Shown here piece by piece: positions 49,808 through 63,400 of a DNA stretch of 64,000 nt. The DNA lies in contig CM037829.1 of assembly GCA_021234535.1 (NCBI GenBank), forward strand, positions 28,182,962 through 28,246,961, written 5' to 3'. How positions within the stretch are numbered: the stretch's first letter is position 1; each line of letters begins with the position of its first letter. The notes below the pieces were generated by a model that worked only from the letters and a program-made list of their open reading frames with translations, did not search any database and had not been told where the DNA came from. Source of the stretch: Stichopus chloronotus (Eukaryota > Echinodermata > Holothuroidea > Aspidochirotida > Stichopodidae). The position numbers and the translations under genes are program-made.

Positions 49808-52800
49808 GTATGTGTGTTACCTTATTGACATCCCCGTTACTGATAAGGCACAATTCTGTGGTCTTAGTAATCTTGATTTTATGACAATTTGTAGATTAGA
49901 AATTCTAAAGATAATTCTAAAGATTTTACAAGTACGATGATTCTATAAAACATATTACCTGATCCCCAGATATCGTTGGAGAGGGGGGGGGGGAAGAAAC
50001 AGACGTGAAGGGGGGTGGATTTCCCATCACTGTTTCTTTCAATTTGCGTTATACTTCGATACGGTCATGCAAAAGCAACAGGAGCGTCCCCATTGATGAT
50101 AAACGAGAGTTCCGCAAAAGATCTCACTATGTGACGTATGGGTATTCATCCAAACTGCAAAGAATAATAAATAACATAATGACACAATTGAACTGACTTT
50201 CGTAATTTTCAAAGTGTGTTTTTGTTCGGCGGAGTCAAATGCTTGATGTTTAATCGTCGTACTGTATGCATTGATGTTCCACCTTTTTTAGGTGAATATA
50301 AGAATTCCTTGTTGACTCATTTGTCACTTTTAACAAAATTTCTCTTTCACCTGATATCTTTAAAACACGTAGGGAAAGTTTCTGGGAGAAATGTCAGGGA
50401 AGGTAGGTCATACTGTTTACAATAGTAATAGTGGAGTAGTATAGATAAAAATATTTGTAGCTGAAGTGTTCCGGGAGAAATATGCACCCCCCCAAAAAAA
50501 AAAAAATACGTGACTTGCGTGACAATTGCTTCTGACAAATATCAGGTTGCTCACATACCTAGTGGTTTATAGGTCTCATTAAATTTTTAAAAATATTCTT
50601 TTTTCACAACCATACTTAAGTTGAAATTGCCTCCACCTTAATGTTTATGCAAGTTTAAAATCACAAAAATGATGACAAACATCTATTGGTACTCGCGTGA
50701 TAAGAAAATGTGACCCGCCTGACTGACGAGTTCAAGTTTTGAAGGTGAACTTTAAAAAGCGACTGTATCAGTCAAGTGAATGCATCAATTCTGCTTAATA
50801 AAATGTAAAACATCCGCCGTTAGTCTAAAACAGTTAAGGTGACTTAAATCCCTGGTGATCCCTCAACTTACGGAGATGTTCAATTAAGTTAATGCCCTTG
50901 AGTAACCCTCTTACCTGTAGATTTATTCCTCTAGACGGTTCCTGCAATATATCCTGTAATAGGTAGCATTACCATGGGGTCCATCTGGGACTCATATCCA
51001 CTACAGTATGGGTCTCATATGGGATATCCCATATGGGCCCCAGCAACTTTTGCACCTAAGACCCATGTGGGCCCAATATGGGCTGCCCCACATTACCCAA
51101 ATAGGATCAATCTGGGGCCCTTTAGGGTCCCATCTGGGCTAGCACCATATGGATAAAATATGGGTAAAATACTTGAAGTGATACTACAATTTGCGTGTCT
51201 GGTCATTTCACTAATTTAATAATCTTAGTAAAAATATCAATGAAAGGTTTATGCACATTACCGTTCTGATTTGTCAGAAAGATAAAATCTAAGTTTAATA
51301 AGCAGGCGTATATATTACTTCATGGCACTGTTGCCAACAGTAGACGAATATTGTATAGTCGAAAAACACATTATGAAGGAACAATGAACAACTGGAGCTT
51401 GTGATCATGCAGTGATAAAGTTACAGACCTCTATTCTCAACTAGGTTTCAGCCTTGAAATTTATAATCATCCACTAATTTCAGTAAACTACATTGCTAAG
51501 AAACATGGCATCGATGGCTCGACGGGAGCGGGTGGGTGGTTAGCGTGACTGCTAATTTGCTAATTTGAAGTCGTTTAGCACCTCGCAAAGACTGGTGGAT
51601 GACTCCCAGACCAATGGTCCTATTCCCCCTCCCTACCCCCCCCCCTCCCTTCATGAACTCCATACCACGTGTCTTGAATGAATGAATGATGGCGATGAAA
51701 ACGTTTAGCATCCTCTTGGCTTAGTTGAGAACTTGAACTTAAGAGAGGACACCCTTTCCCTAGAATTGAATACAGTGGCTAAATGGAAATACATTAACCC
51801 AGTGCTGCTTATAACAGTCAAACTAACGTAAAGGGGAAATCACGGTTTGACTGAGAAAATTCACCTTCAGTTGATTTTTCTTTCTAAACTGATTGTTCAC
51901 CGAAATATAGAGACCTCGGGGGAGGTGTTTGAAGGTAGAAGAAACGGTAATTATTGTGTTAATTACTGCTGAATGAGAACTCTTAATATTTGCCGGGTAC
52001 AAAAAACAAACGTCCATGTACAGGACAAGACAGCCTCCTCTATACAATGACCAATCACAGAGTAAGACTGAGATGACGTTATATGAATAAACATAACCGA
52101 ATGTTTACGGTTCCATGCTGTTCGTGCATTGCGCAATGCTAAGTAAACGAGAGTTAAGTGATAGTTGATGATACTTACAGCACACATGGGCCACGTATGA
52201 ATTAGGAAGCCCCACCTCCTCATACCTTGAAAAGGCGATAGTATTGAATATTCATATTTGATTCAATGAATATGGATATTACAGACTTTCGGAGTTCTTA
52301 ACCGATTTTTGCAAATTTGACTCATTTCTCGAAATTGTTTACATGTTTTGAGATAATCTTGATCATATTTGTCAATTATAACTCATTGTGCGATTGTGGG
52401 GAATCGTAGTGAAATAAATTGTGAAAATAAACCCTGATTTCCCCTTTAAGGAGGCAGACCATATACGTGGTTCTAAGGCAGGGATTTTGACAAACAGTTA
52501 CCCTGACCTTTGAAGTGGAACTTTTCTTGCAGCATGTCGCCATGATCTTTCTTTTTCGATAAATACGAAGATGCGAACAATGTACCGTATAGTCAGTCTA
52601 ATATATTAGTAACAATTAAGTATCCTGAGTAAAATGTGCCTAAGTAAAATTCTCAATAACAATGAGTATTATACTGTTTTAAAGCCTGTGCAATTTAAGT
52701 GTAAACTGATGTTTAAATTTTGGAAGTGATGTTGACTTTGCATGTTCATTGCCTTCCAGGAAAAAAGAGTTCTCACCATGGGAACATTTTTATAGGGATA

Positions 52801-55800
52801 TCAACCGGTACCAGCTTTACCCTTTCAACAGTACAACGATGATGACGTCACTGATGACGTATCTCCAGGGAACCAATATGTCTCTGTGCAGTGAGTGTTT
52901 TTTTTTTTTTTTTGAAATTGCATCCCCAGTCTGACCGTTAGCAGTGAAAGATAGAAAGATACAAGATACATGGCTCAATTAAGAACTCTTACATCCCTGA
53001 GATGTTCATATCCTGAATTTTATGATTTTACATCTGGGTCTCCCTACCATTGGCTACTGAGAAAGATCAATACGTGATTGATAAATGTGCAACGATTCCA
53101 TTTATTCAAACAGTGCTTACTTATCACGCATCACGTGGTCTTTTTAATCGAGAGAAAACTGCAATCGATTTGCTAGCTATACGTCAAAAGAATGGCACAT
53201 TGTTGACCTAACAATGATTTGGAATGGTTCCCTTTTTATGTTTTCTTTTTTATTCTGTCCCCATCTGATGCATACTTAAATAATGCCCTTGAGAGATGTA
53301 CAATTATACAATATATCATACGAACATTAATACTAATTGTTTTAAATCTTTCATTTATCACATTTGACCGTAAACCACACCCTTCCCTCCATACTCATCT
53401 GTATCAATAGCAAAATTCGAGAAGCAGGATTAGCATTTGATGTTCTTTGTCATATGCGATCATATACCTGTCTGATAGAGAAAAAAAATATGAAGGTTTT
53501 AGGTTTTTCGTTTATGTTGAATATTGAAAGCAGCAAACATCTTCACACAAACCAGGCAAACACAATGTCACTTGAATCAATTTTGGTTTCATAGTAAATA
53601 TTGACTTTCGACAGTCCACAAGTGTGGAAACACTTTCAAAAATATTAATGTGTGTACACGAGGCTTTTCTTTCAGTAACGAACATTGAATTTGTTCTCTA
53701 TAGTCATGGATTTATAACACTGCAATACACCTCAATGATATAACTATTCACAGGCTTTGGGCTTTGATCCCCTATGGAACAGCTTAAAGTTTACGATGAT
53801 TATTAATTTTTTACGGCACAATTAAAATTTTAGTGGTAAGGTCTTTTATGCGATCACTGCACGAAAGGAAGTCTACAAAAACGGTAGTAAATTAAGTTAG
53901 GTCTAACCTTATAGCTTCAGGCGGAGCTATAATGTTAGGCATTGAAAGAAAAACTTAAAGGGAAATAGGGCGTTTGTTTTAGAGAAAACATCCATACTTT
54001 TGAAACCAACGTTTGTAGACGTAGAATGATAGATTATTCAAAATAAGGAAGGACAGTAGCCTTCTTTTCAAGAAATAAGCTCCTCACTGATAGAAATTCA
54101 ATTGTTTGTTACTCAACACTAATTTGTTCACCCAAACTTTTCGAAATTCAAATGATCCATCTTCCATTATTCATCACATGCATACTGTTTTGAGAAGATG
54201 AAGCTTTGGTAGATGTTTATTGATGAGACTGGATGGCTTGGCAATGATTATCGCAATTTTCTTTTGCATGTCTTGTCGGTGTATTCTAAACGCCCTATTT
54301 CCCTTTAAAGCTGGAATATGAGTTGTACTGGCAATCGCCTAGTCATCTACTTTGGCTCATCGTCAGTGTTTCAGGAAAGCCTGAGAAAGTAGGTGAAGAG
54401 ATCACTTGTCAACAAATCTGAAAGAGATCCATGCATTCATCTTACAGATATTTGAAGATTAAAACTATCTCAACATTTTTGTTGGCCCTACAAAATTCAA
54501 ACTCTCTATGAAAGCATAGCATTCAATCACCGTTACTTGAAATCAAACAGACTAATGAGAATGGATATGAATATTTGTATATGCGAAAATGGGGCTTAAA
54601 CGATGTTTTTTTTTTTTTTTTTCTGGAGTGGCTATGACGTATTCCGTGACGGATTTGACTTTCACGGACAATTTTTCAACTCATATCCCAGCTTTAACAA
54701 GACAGCTTTTATGAAAATCGAACAAAAACTAGGTAGCCGTGTATGAGAACATGAGTCTCAGAAGCTTGTAACTTACTGAGATGTGCCTTCTTAGCCTCTT
54801 AATAGAGTTAATGTCTTTCCAAAAATACAAATATAAAATTCCATTTCTTGAATGAAATTGCAAATGCCATCCTTCCAAAGAGTTTTAGGATTAACGTTAC
54901 ACTTTAGAGACTTGACTGTTAACACTTCAAGTGCCAGTCGCGTAATATTATATATTACTGAGCGCCAAACCATAGAAATAGAAAAACTAAACTGGTGTCA
55001 CTGTAACTACTCGCACACTGAACAAATAAAACCGAGCAACAATAGAGGGCGCCTTATAAGGTAAGCCAAAACAGCTCTACCTTCAACTTTTGCGGTGCAT
55101 AATGCTCGCACGGCCAGAGAGTTTGTTCGTTTGATATCTAATTACATCTTTGAGAAAAACAGAAGCAAATGCAAAAGATTTTTTGAGATACCTGATAATA
55201 CTTATGGAAAACTACGTCTAACCTTTTTTTCTGGATTTTTGGTGCCGAGGTCATGGGGACTCCTTTTGCTACACATAATTTGGGTTTTAATTATTGTTCC
55301 ATGACGTCATCCTCGTTTATCTCTTTCTCTGGTGCCAACACTTTACCAAAATCTTATTCTGCAAGTTACTTGGAGCGTTGTCATTTTTTAACAACCAAAA
55401 GTGAAACAATCTCATTGGTTCACCGTTGTAACGTCATACATTGAGTATTTAGAGAATTGTAGTGTCAGTGACTGTATTACACACTACTTATGGTCAAGAA
55501 CGACCAAATCTGCCGCCGTAAATATCAAACAGAGGGAATTTACAAGTATCAGTAATGAGTAAAAAACAAACGACCATTTTTGTGTAAAACGTAAGAGCTG
55601 ACTATACGTACCGATGTATACTCTCCTTGTAGTTTCATGGACAATATCTGTTTCTTCACTTGGGCCCTTGACCTTGCAAATGGCAAAATACTCCCATGGA
55701 TTGGAGAGGTGGGGGGACACGAGAGGGGTGAAGTTTGAAGGAATGTTAATTCTGGCCATAAAAAAATTTCATCACTGTTAAAACGGAACTCTACACATAC

Positions 55801-58800
55801 GCTTGTCTCTGTAATAGCTCCGTGATCCCCATGCAAAATATGTTGCGCAGATCTCGACATTTCAAGGACTTGCGCTAAAACTAATTACCTGAATATTTCT
55901 GTATTCATTTTGTATTTATTGTTTTATTTTCTGTAAAATATCTACTTTGCAATTTACATTTTAACATTGTGGCTCAGTATATGTATTACATCAATATAAA
56001 GGTGACCGACTGTCCACGAACTTTCAAAATAGAGTATAAAGTGTGGTACTTCTCATATTGAAACATTCAAATAATCCTTCGCCTAGGTGGATATCTCTGA
56101 AAGTGGAGGATCCTAGGGAGGGCGGAGGGTTGGATATCAGGAGGGGGATGTCAAGCCTCATGGAGTTGTAGACTTTCCTACCATGGATGCAAAGAGTGAG
56201 GCAATATGCAGTCTACAACAATTTGCATCTGAGCCTCATGATCTTCAATATTCGGCACAATGAGGTGTACTCAAATGAGAAAGGACTTGAGAGTCTGGAA
56301 AAATTCTCTTTTATAACATTTTTGATGTCAATCCTCAGTTTCGGTTAGAATGTGTAATCGATCTTATTCATCGTTACCATGCCAACCAGGGAAGTGGGGG
56401 GGGGGGGGAGGAAGTAATTGGTGATGGTATGTCATAGTGAAACTTGAATCGAGCCTTGCTCATAGTTTCCTTACGTTTCATTTGCCAGCTCAGATGGACG
56501 GGGGAACCCAATGTAAACTGAATATCACTTTTACTGATGGCGGCAAAGCTCTCATGAAACCATGGAGGTACGGTTTTTTATTGAACCAATGACTGAATGA
56601 CGATTCACAGCAGGTTTGCTGCTACGTAAGATTTTATGGAATCACTTTAGTTCATTTAATTCATGCAAATTACAGGCTAGGATTTTAAAGAAGGGGGGGG
56701 GGGTAGCATCCACCGTCGGCTTATGGCCGACGAGCCATCTTCCAAGACACCTCCGACCTCCGAAGCGGTTGTCAGGGAGGGGGTAGGCTTACGGACCCTC
56801 CCCCAAAATTTGAATTCTAGTTGCCCTTAGATGCTGTTTTTTCAGGACCCGGGAAGTACATTTTCCATATCTCGTTGTTCATTTTTTTTTTGTAAAAAGG
56901 GATTATTGGTCATGAAAAGGGACGGGGGCAGGGAGGGGCCGTGCGCCTGATGCGCCCCACATGGATCCGCGCCTGAACTAAGAGAGGACCCTTGAATCGA
57001 ACAGAGGTCAAATCCTGCCCTTCAAATATAAGTTTTATGTCGTTGCTACTACTTATTATGGGGTTCCTACGAGTTTCTTATTATGTCGTTAATATGAGTT
57101 CCTCATTATTTGGTTCCAATGAGCACTTTTTTATTTGGTTCCTATGATTTCCTTATTATTTTGTTCCTATGAGTTCCTTGTTATTTTTTCCTATGAGTTT
57201 CGTACTATGTGGTTCCTATTATGTCACTTCTACGACTTATTATGCCTTTCCTACCAATTATTATGTCATGTTCTTATATTCCTTTTTTCGACTTACTGTC
57301 AAAACCTTAAGAGGAGTAAGTCGAAACAGAGCAAAATTCACTCTGTTTGGAGCGAATTAGAGATGACAAATGACTCTTTTATTTGCAGTGAAAAATTCCT
57401 CTCGAAAAAGAGTTATTCTCACTCTTTTAGAGCAAAGCGAATATTCGATCTTAATTTTGGGTCGTGGCCCTAATATTCAATCTTAATTTTGGGTAGTCCC
57501 TTATTTATTGGAATGTAGAGAGTAAGGCGTTGTGATTGAGCTCGGGTCCTGAAATGCCAATCAAATGGAAGTTGTAAGTAACTTCTTAACTATTTATTGT
57601 AAGATTAGTTATGTCCTTTTAATTGTTATTTTGTTCTCTTCGACAACTTGTCCTAACTATTCAATATTTCCTCTTCAGAGTACCGAGGGAGTACCAGACT
57701 TTACCAGACCATTATTTCTTTGCCGATATAGAGAGGCACACCGCAGAGTTGGCCTCGTTTCACCTGGACAGGTATCTCATATTTATGAATTCACAATGAT
57801 GCGTTTTTTTTTTAAATTTCCAACAAGTTTTCATATTCCTGCCTCCTCATATCTCCAAACTTGTAAAATGTGACATCCATTCTCAATCTGAGTAAAAAAA
57901 AAAATTTGGAGAGAAAAAAAAATCAAATGTTGTGGCATATCAGAGTATTCTTCAGACAGAGCAATAGCCAGGATTTAAGATGGAAATCCATGACTTCAAT
58001 AAATAAGGTCACCTCAAAAAATTCAACAAGACAAAATAGATAAGAAAGGGCTGTCTCTTCCTGTTTCTCACAGTTTTAAATCACAAACATATAAACTATA
58101 CCGCCATCGATTTTTACAATGATATGCATTTAGCTTAACTTTGACCTCACCACTTTGACCTCACCACTTTGACCTCACCACTTTGACCTTACCACTTTGA
58201 CCTCACCACTTTGACCTTACCACTTTGACCTTACCCATGTATAAATATACCGGCATTATTTAAAGCACTAAGGCTGTCCCACTCTGATTTTGGTCAAGAT
58301 ATTAACATCATCCTTGTCAATTCCGCTGTTCGAGGGGTCCAGAAATGTTTGCCCACCTCTCAAAGGTCGTCATTTACTGAAAAAAATGTCCATGGAAAAG
58401 AGAGAAAGAAAAACAAGAAAAAAAAAAGATTGTTAAATGTAAACATCAATATCGTATGTTTATTCTGACAGTGAAGGTCCAAATTTGCAATATAAATACG
58501 AGATATGGCCATTTACAAAGTCAGTGCCTCTTATTACTTTTTATTTTATGTCATTTTTTACAGAATTTTGGATTTTAGAAGGGTTCCACCGACAACAGGC
58601 AGAATTTTCAATATCACTTCAGAAATAAGGAAGTGCGCTTCTGGAAAGGACTTTGTAAAATCTTTCTTTAAGTCACCAGGTACTTTTTTTAATACACCGT
58701 ATGGATGTATGTGTAGCAGAGCCTGGTAGGAGCCCCTCAGGTCAACCTCCCCCTTGAATAATGGAACAAGCTAAATTCACGTGACACCCCATCAGATCGA

Positions 58801-60387
58801 GATGCTTACGTAATATCACGAATAAGAATGTGATGTCAGATTTTAGCCCAGTAAGACCCAATGTGATGTGCCTCACCCCTCTATCACCCACCTGATCAGA
58901 AATGATGAACATACGGTAATCGGCAAATGTGATTATTCCTTTGTTTTAAACTTAACTGTTATTAACAATGACTTTGCTAGAACAGTGTTGAGAAGCGTAT
59001 ATGGACCTACTTATCTCCAAGGGCTCGATGTGTAGCTCTGTTACAAATAACGGAAACCGGGAAATATCTAACACTTTTTTTTTTGTATTTTGGTTTGGCA
59101 AGCTTCCTCTCATTAGACGACTTGTAACAGTGATCTCATCTCACTGTTTTTCTTACCCACTCGAGGGTAGCTATGTAGCCTAGGCCTTGTGGGTATTTTT
59201 AATGTCTTTTACTACGATATTGTTCAGCACTATTCCTCCAGAATTATAAATGTGAAGGGACAGCTCAATTTCAAATCGAGAATTTCACTCGCTTTATGCG
59301 TCTCTACAGTTTATACCCATAATAGTAATATTAATCAATGTTGGTGTCTTTTCCGCTACTGTGATGTTTCACTCTAAACTGAATAGCAGACGCTTGGTAT
59401 ACCCCACCCACCAGTACATTTTTGACCCTTGCGCCCTCCCCATGCTCACAACTATTACTGAGCAGCTGATCAAACAATTGTGGGAGGAGTTATTACACAT
59501 ACTCTAGAAATATGCAAACTGGAATTCAGCTTTGATAACGTATCAACCTCAACATGGAAACTGCTCTAGCTGAGCCAATCTAAGTTGGCTGTAGGTTCGA
59601 TTTGTGCTTTCAAGCCAGCTTTAAAAGAAAATATTCTTTGGTTAAAAAAATCATGGTTATACAACCAATATTTGTAGACACAAAATGATAGAATATTAGA
59701 AAAGAAGACCTTCATGTGGCCCTCTTTTCAAGAAGTAAGTATCTCATAGACAGAAATTCAGTAATTTGCTGCTCAAGTACAGGGCCTGCTGTTGGTTTAG
59801 CCAAACTCTGAAAACTCAAATCATGGATATTATGCGTGCCACTTATTATCACTGATGTTTATTGGTGCTATTTTCTTTGTATGCTACGTTGGTGCAGCAC
59901 AAGCCAAATATTTAACTTTAATTTCTTATCTATTGATCTATGTTGTTGGACACTTCAATCAGGAAAGTGTGTGTGTGGGGGGGGGGGGGGGAGGAAAAAA
60001 CAGTTAACATTGAACTGCCCATGTTGTCCACCATGGTGTCCTTATTGTACGGTAATGTTAAATTATGGTAATGTCGTTTTTACGTCACCTTCCGTTTGGC
60101 AGCTAACAATACCTGTTTCATCACCAAGTGTAGGCAATACTGTGAAGTGTCTAAAACACCTGTTTGTGGAAAACAGGACGCTGTTGAGGGCAGTGTAGCA
60201 GCGTTTCTCCCTCCTTACAAGGACTGTAATTTCAGATGGTTCAAGAACCCATGGAAGAGATCGTACACCAGAGGGACGGGGAAAGCTGAGTAAGATTCTT
60301 CCTATACTGGCTTATTGGATAAAGTGATCGACAACTGGGGTCCAACACTGTTAGACTCCTGACAGCTTGAACAAGTAATATCCTGCC

Positions 60388-60469
<82 letters not shown>

Positions 60470-63400
60470 GGGCAATCACTAAAATGACTTCTTCAAGGTC
60501 CAATTAGTTTCCTCTGAAGGTGAACCATAGCTCACGGTAGATCCTCTACTGGTTATAATTAGTAACGTAATAGCCTATGAGAACGTGCAGAATTTATATA
60601 TGGCGTCCTCTACAAGTGATCGTTGTAGCATACCCGTTGACACTTGATAGCTGAGTGGATAGCGTGCACGAGAGGCAACTTATCATTTGTGTATCGACGT
60701 ATAAAAATCGGAAATGAAAGGTCGGTAAAACGATAATCAGATCTTGAGGATCCTTGAGTTACAGCCTTTTAGTAAATTCCACACACACAAGCACACATGC
60801 AACTTGTTAGTGTTTAAGATATGATAAAACTTTCCACAAGTCTTTCACACCATGAATTGTCCATTTTGTTTTAAAGAAAATGTATGATAACAATTACAGG
60901 GCTAGTACTGAATCCCGTAGCCGAACGTTTTCGTAGAATTGGTACTTTATGTGATCTCACGTGACCCAGCAGGCATTTTTTTTTTAATTTTTAAAATAAT
61001 GTTATTACCGTGGCTGGTTACGAATCCATCCTACATTATTATAATATATGTTGCCTTGTGTAGTAAGGGTTCTGCCGACCAAGACTTTCAAAATAATTTA
61101 AACAATAATTACAGCTTTCATGAAACATCACCAAAAACATTTCCAAAAACTGCAGCTGATCCACAGAAATGTATCTGGTTCTTCTGCGCTCACCACCCCC
61201 TTTTTCAAGTTCAAACTTTCTATGACGCCAATATTATTATGACGTCAATTTATTTGCCTTTTGTTTCTAGAAGCAGTGGTAGGGAAAAAGAAAATAAATT
61301 GCAAATTTACTGGACGATGAATAAAAGTTAAAAATATGCCCCATTTGTCTTCTTTCTTTCCTTCCTTCCTAAAACAAGTTGGGAAACGAATCCTAACTAT
61401 TGTTACAGCAATGTGCTACCGGAACCTCCTTATAACAGAGGGAGAAGATTGTTAGATTTAATGGATCTCTCCATCTTTGACTTTTTTATAGGTGAGTAAG
61501 AAATGCCGGCCGGCTTAGGTATTGTTTCTGTCTCAAAACGGTCGTTGATAGAATTATATTCTAATGAATGTGTAATGTAAGGCAAAAAGATTCAGAGACA
61601 ATCTAATTTAACTTGTGGTGTAATGAAACTTTGATAGCTGGAAATCACAAAACAGACAAAAAAAAACCTTGAAACAAAAGAAATGAAATAGGCTAGAACA
61701 ATAAAGTATAAGTAACCGGAAAACAAAGGCAATGTTTAAGATCAAAAGAAGACCTGAACAGCCCTTCACCCACAAATATCATTGGAGCTCAAGTTGGAAG
61801 GTTCAAGATGTATGTAATAATAATAATAATAGTAATAATAATAATGATAATACTACCACTACTAATGATAATAATAATGATGACGATGATGATAATAATA
61901 ATAATGATAACAAATCCGCTCACAATTCCATGTTTCAACGTCATTCATTGCCTCCAGCATAAGCTAAAATAACAACCTTTTGTAAGAATAGCATCATCAA
62001 AAGGTCACTGTCTTACACCGTTCGGAAACGTATCATTTTCATACCTTCATTTTCTACATATCCTTAGGTAATTTTGATCGCCATTCGTACCAAATTTTCC
62101 GAAAATTTGGTGCCTTTTCGACAATTCTTCATCTAGACCAAGGTCGAGCGTAAGTAATCAAAACCTATCCCCCTCCCCGTAGCTCATATATCGCTTTATC
62201 ATATTGGCCTCTGTTCATTGTCAACTTACCCACAGAGGCAGTCATGTCAGCCTATACAGGCTGCAATCCAATTTACCCCAGATGATTAATATGTATACAT
62301 AGTTTCTCATAACTGCAATGTATCATAATTAGGCAAATAATTAAAATACGAAAATCCGCCAAGAAGATGTACTCATCAGAACCTTCAAATGTTACTTCTA
62401 TCACGTATCATATTTTTCATTACGTCAAGTAATCCTGTTTGATCTTCTTTGCTCGAACAGATGTATGAGCAAGCTAGGTGAGTTGTGTTGGTAGACACAA
62501 GGACCGTGCGCTTTCACACTATTCTTCTAAAACATCGTTTGGGCAATTTCATTTTCTCCACTTCCACTGAAGGTCTTCAGCATGATGCACCATCTTCCCA
62601 AAACTGGTCACGTTTTCAGATAATATTTAGAATTTTAGATTTTGTTGTATGGCGATTCACAGGTTTCTTCTGTGTTGTATTATTATATGTGTAGTACACC
62701 GTAGGTTGTGTATGATAACACTGCAAACTCTCTGTTTTTTGTTTTTTTTTTTTTTTTTGTCAACAGCTTCGGGAATTATCAGAAGGATGAATTGTCTTGC
62801 TTAGCACCATTAAGGCAATGTTGTTTGTAAGTCATATTAAATCAACACAGGAATAAAGAAAAACTTTAGAATGATTTACTTTTTCATTACTTTGTTACGA
62901 TGTGACATGTGTAAGACACATATTAGGACCGTGAACCTATACCATTGGTGTTTTCCCGACAGTCTCACTACACTACTGCTAAACTGTAATTCAGGACAAT
63001 AGGAATATTTAGGGGATATGAAATCATCGTAGTTTAACAACAGCTGTGAGATACAGTAGAAGAGGGCCAACTGGGAGAGAAACGTACCGCGCATATAGGC
63101 AGGGTGGTACTGTATGAAGTACTGCAGGGAAAGAGGGGTACATGGAAGGGGGCTATAAGAGGAAGGGGGGGGGGTCTGCGAAAGAGAAATCTTGGGGAAC
63201 TTGTGAAATAACCTGGAGATGTAGGAACTAAAGGAGAAAGTCTGATGAAAGTTAATGGCGAATGGACCTTTGTTAAAGAAAAAAAATATTAGAGTAATGA
63301 TAGATCCACTATGCGTTCCTCATGTGTCCTTGTAAGAAGCAGCAACATCCCAATTTGTTTAATTCTTATTGCTTTCAGTTTACGAAACTCCACCTATCAC

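Larger units (their letters stand above)
52891..56488 (+). other. FAM20C: FAM20C-like intron 2
   Basis: 3.6-kb intron holding the two abutting TTAA elements, the 53903 hairpin, the candidate minus-strand exon and a G-tract at about 56396. Otherwise nothing supported. Confidence 0.65.

Noticed and set aside
49808..49940. Continuation of the first FAM20C-like exon to a stop at 49940
   Set aside because: Family similarity resumes at 52760, and a GTATGT donor at 49808 joins to it in frame; the read-through tail has no match.
60640..60720. tRNA-like words (TAGCTGAGTGGATAGCG) suggesting a tRNA-derived element
   Set aside because: No convincing B-box or stems; too weak to list as a feature.
61732..61962. 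Asn/Asp-rich 76-codon open frame
   Set aside because: Produced by the (AAT)n microsatellite.
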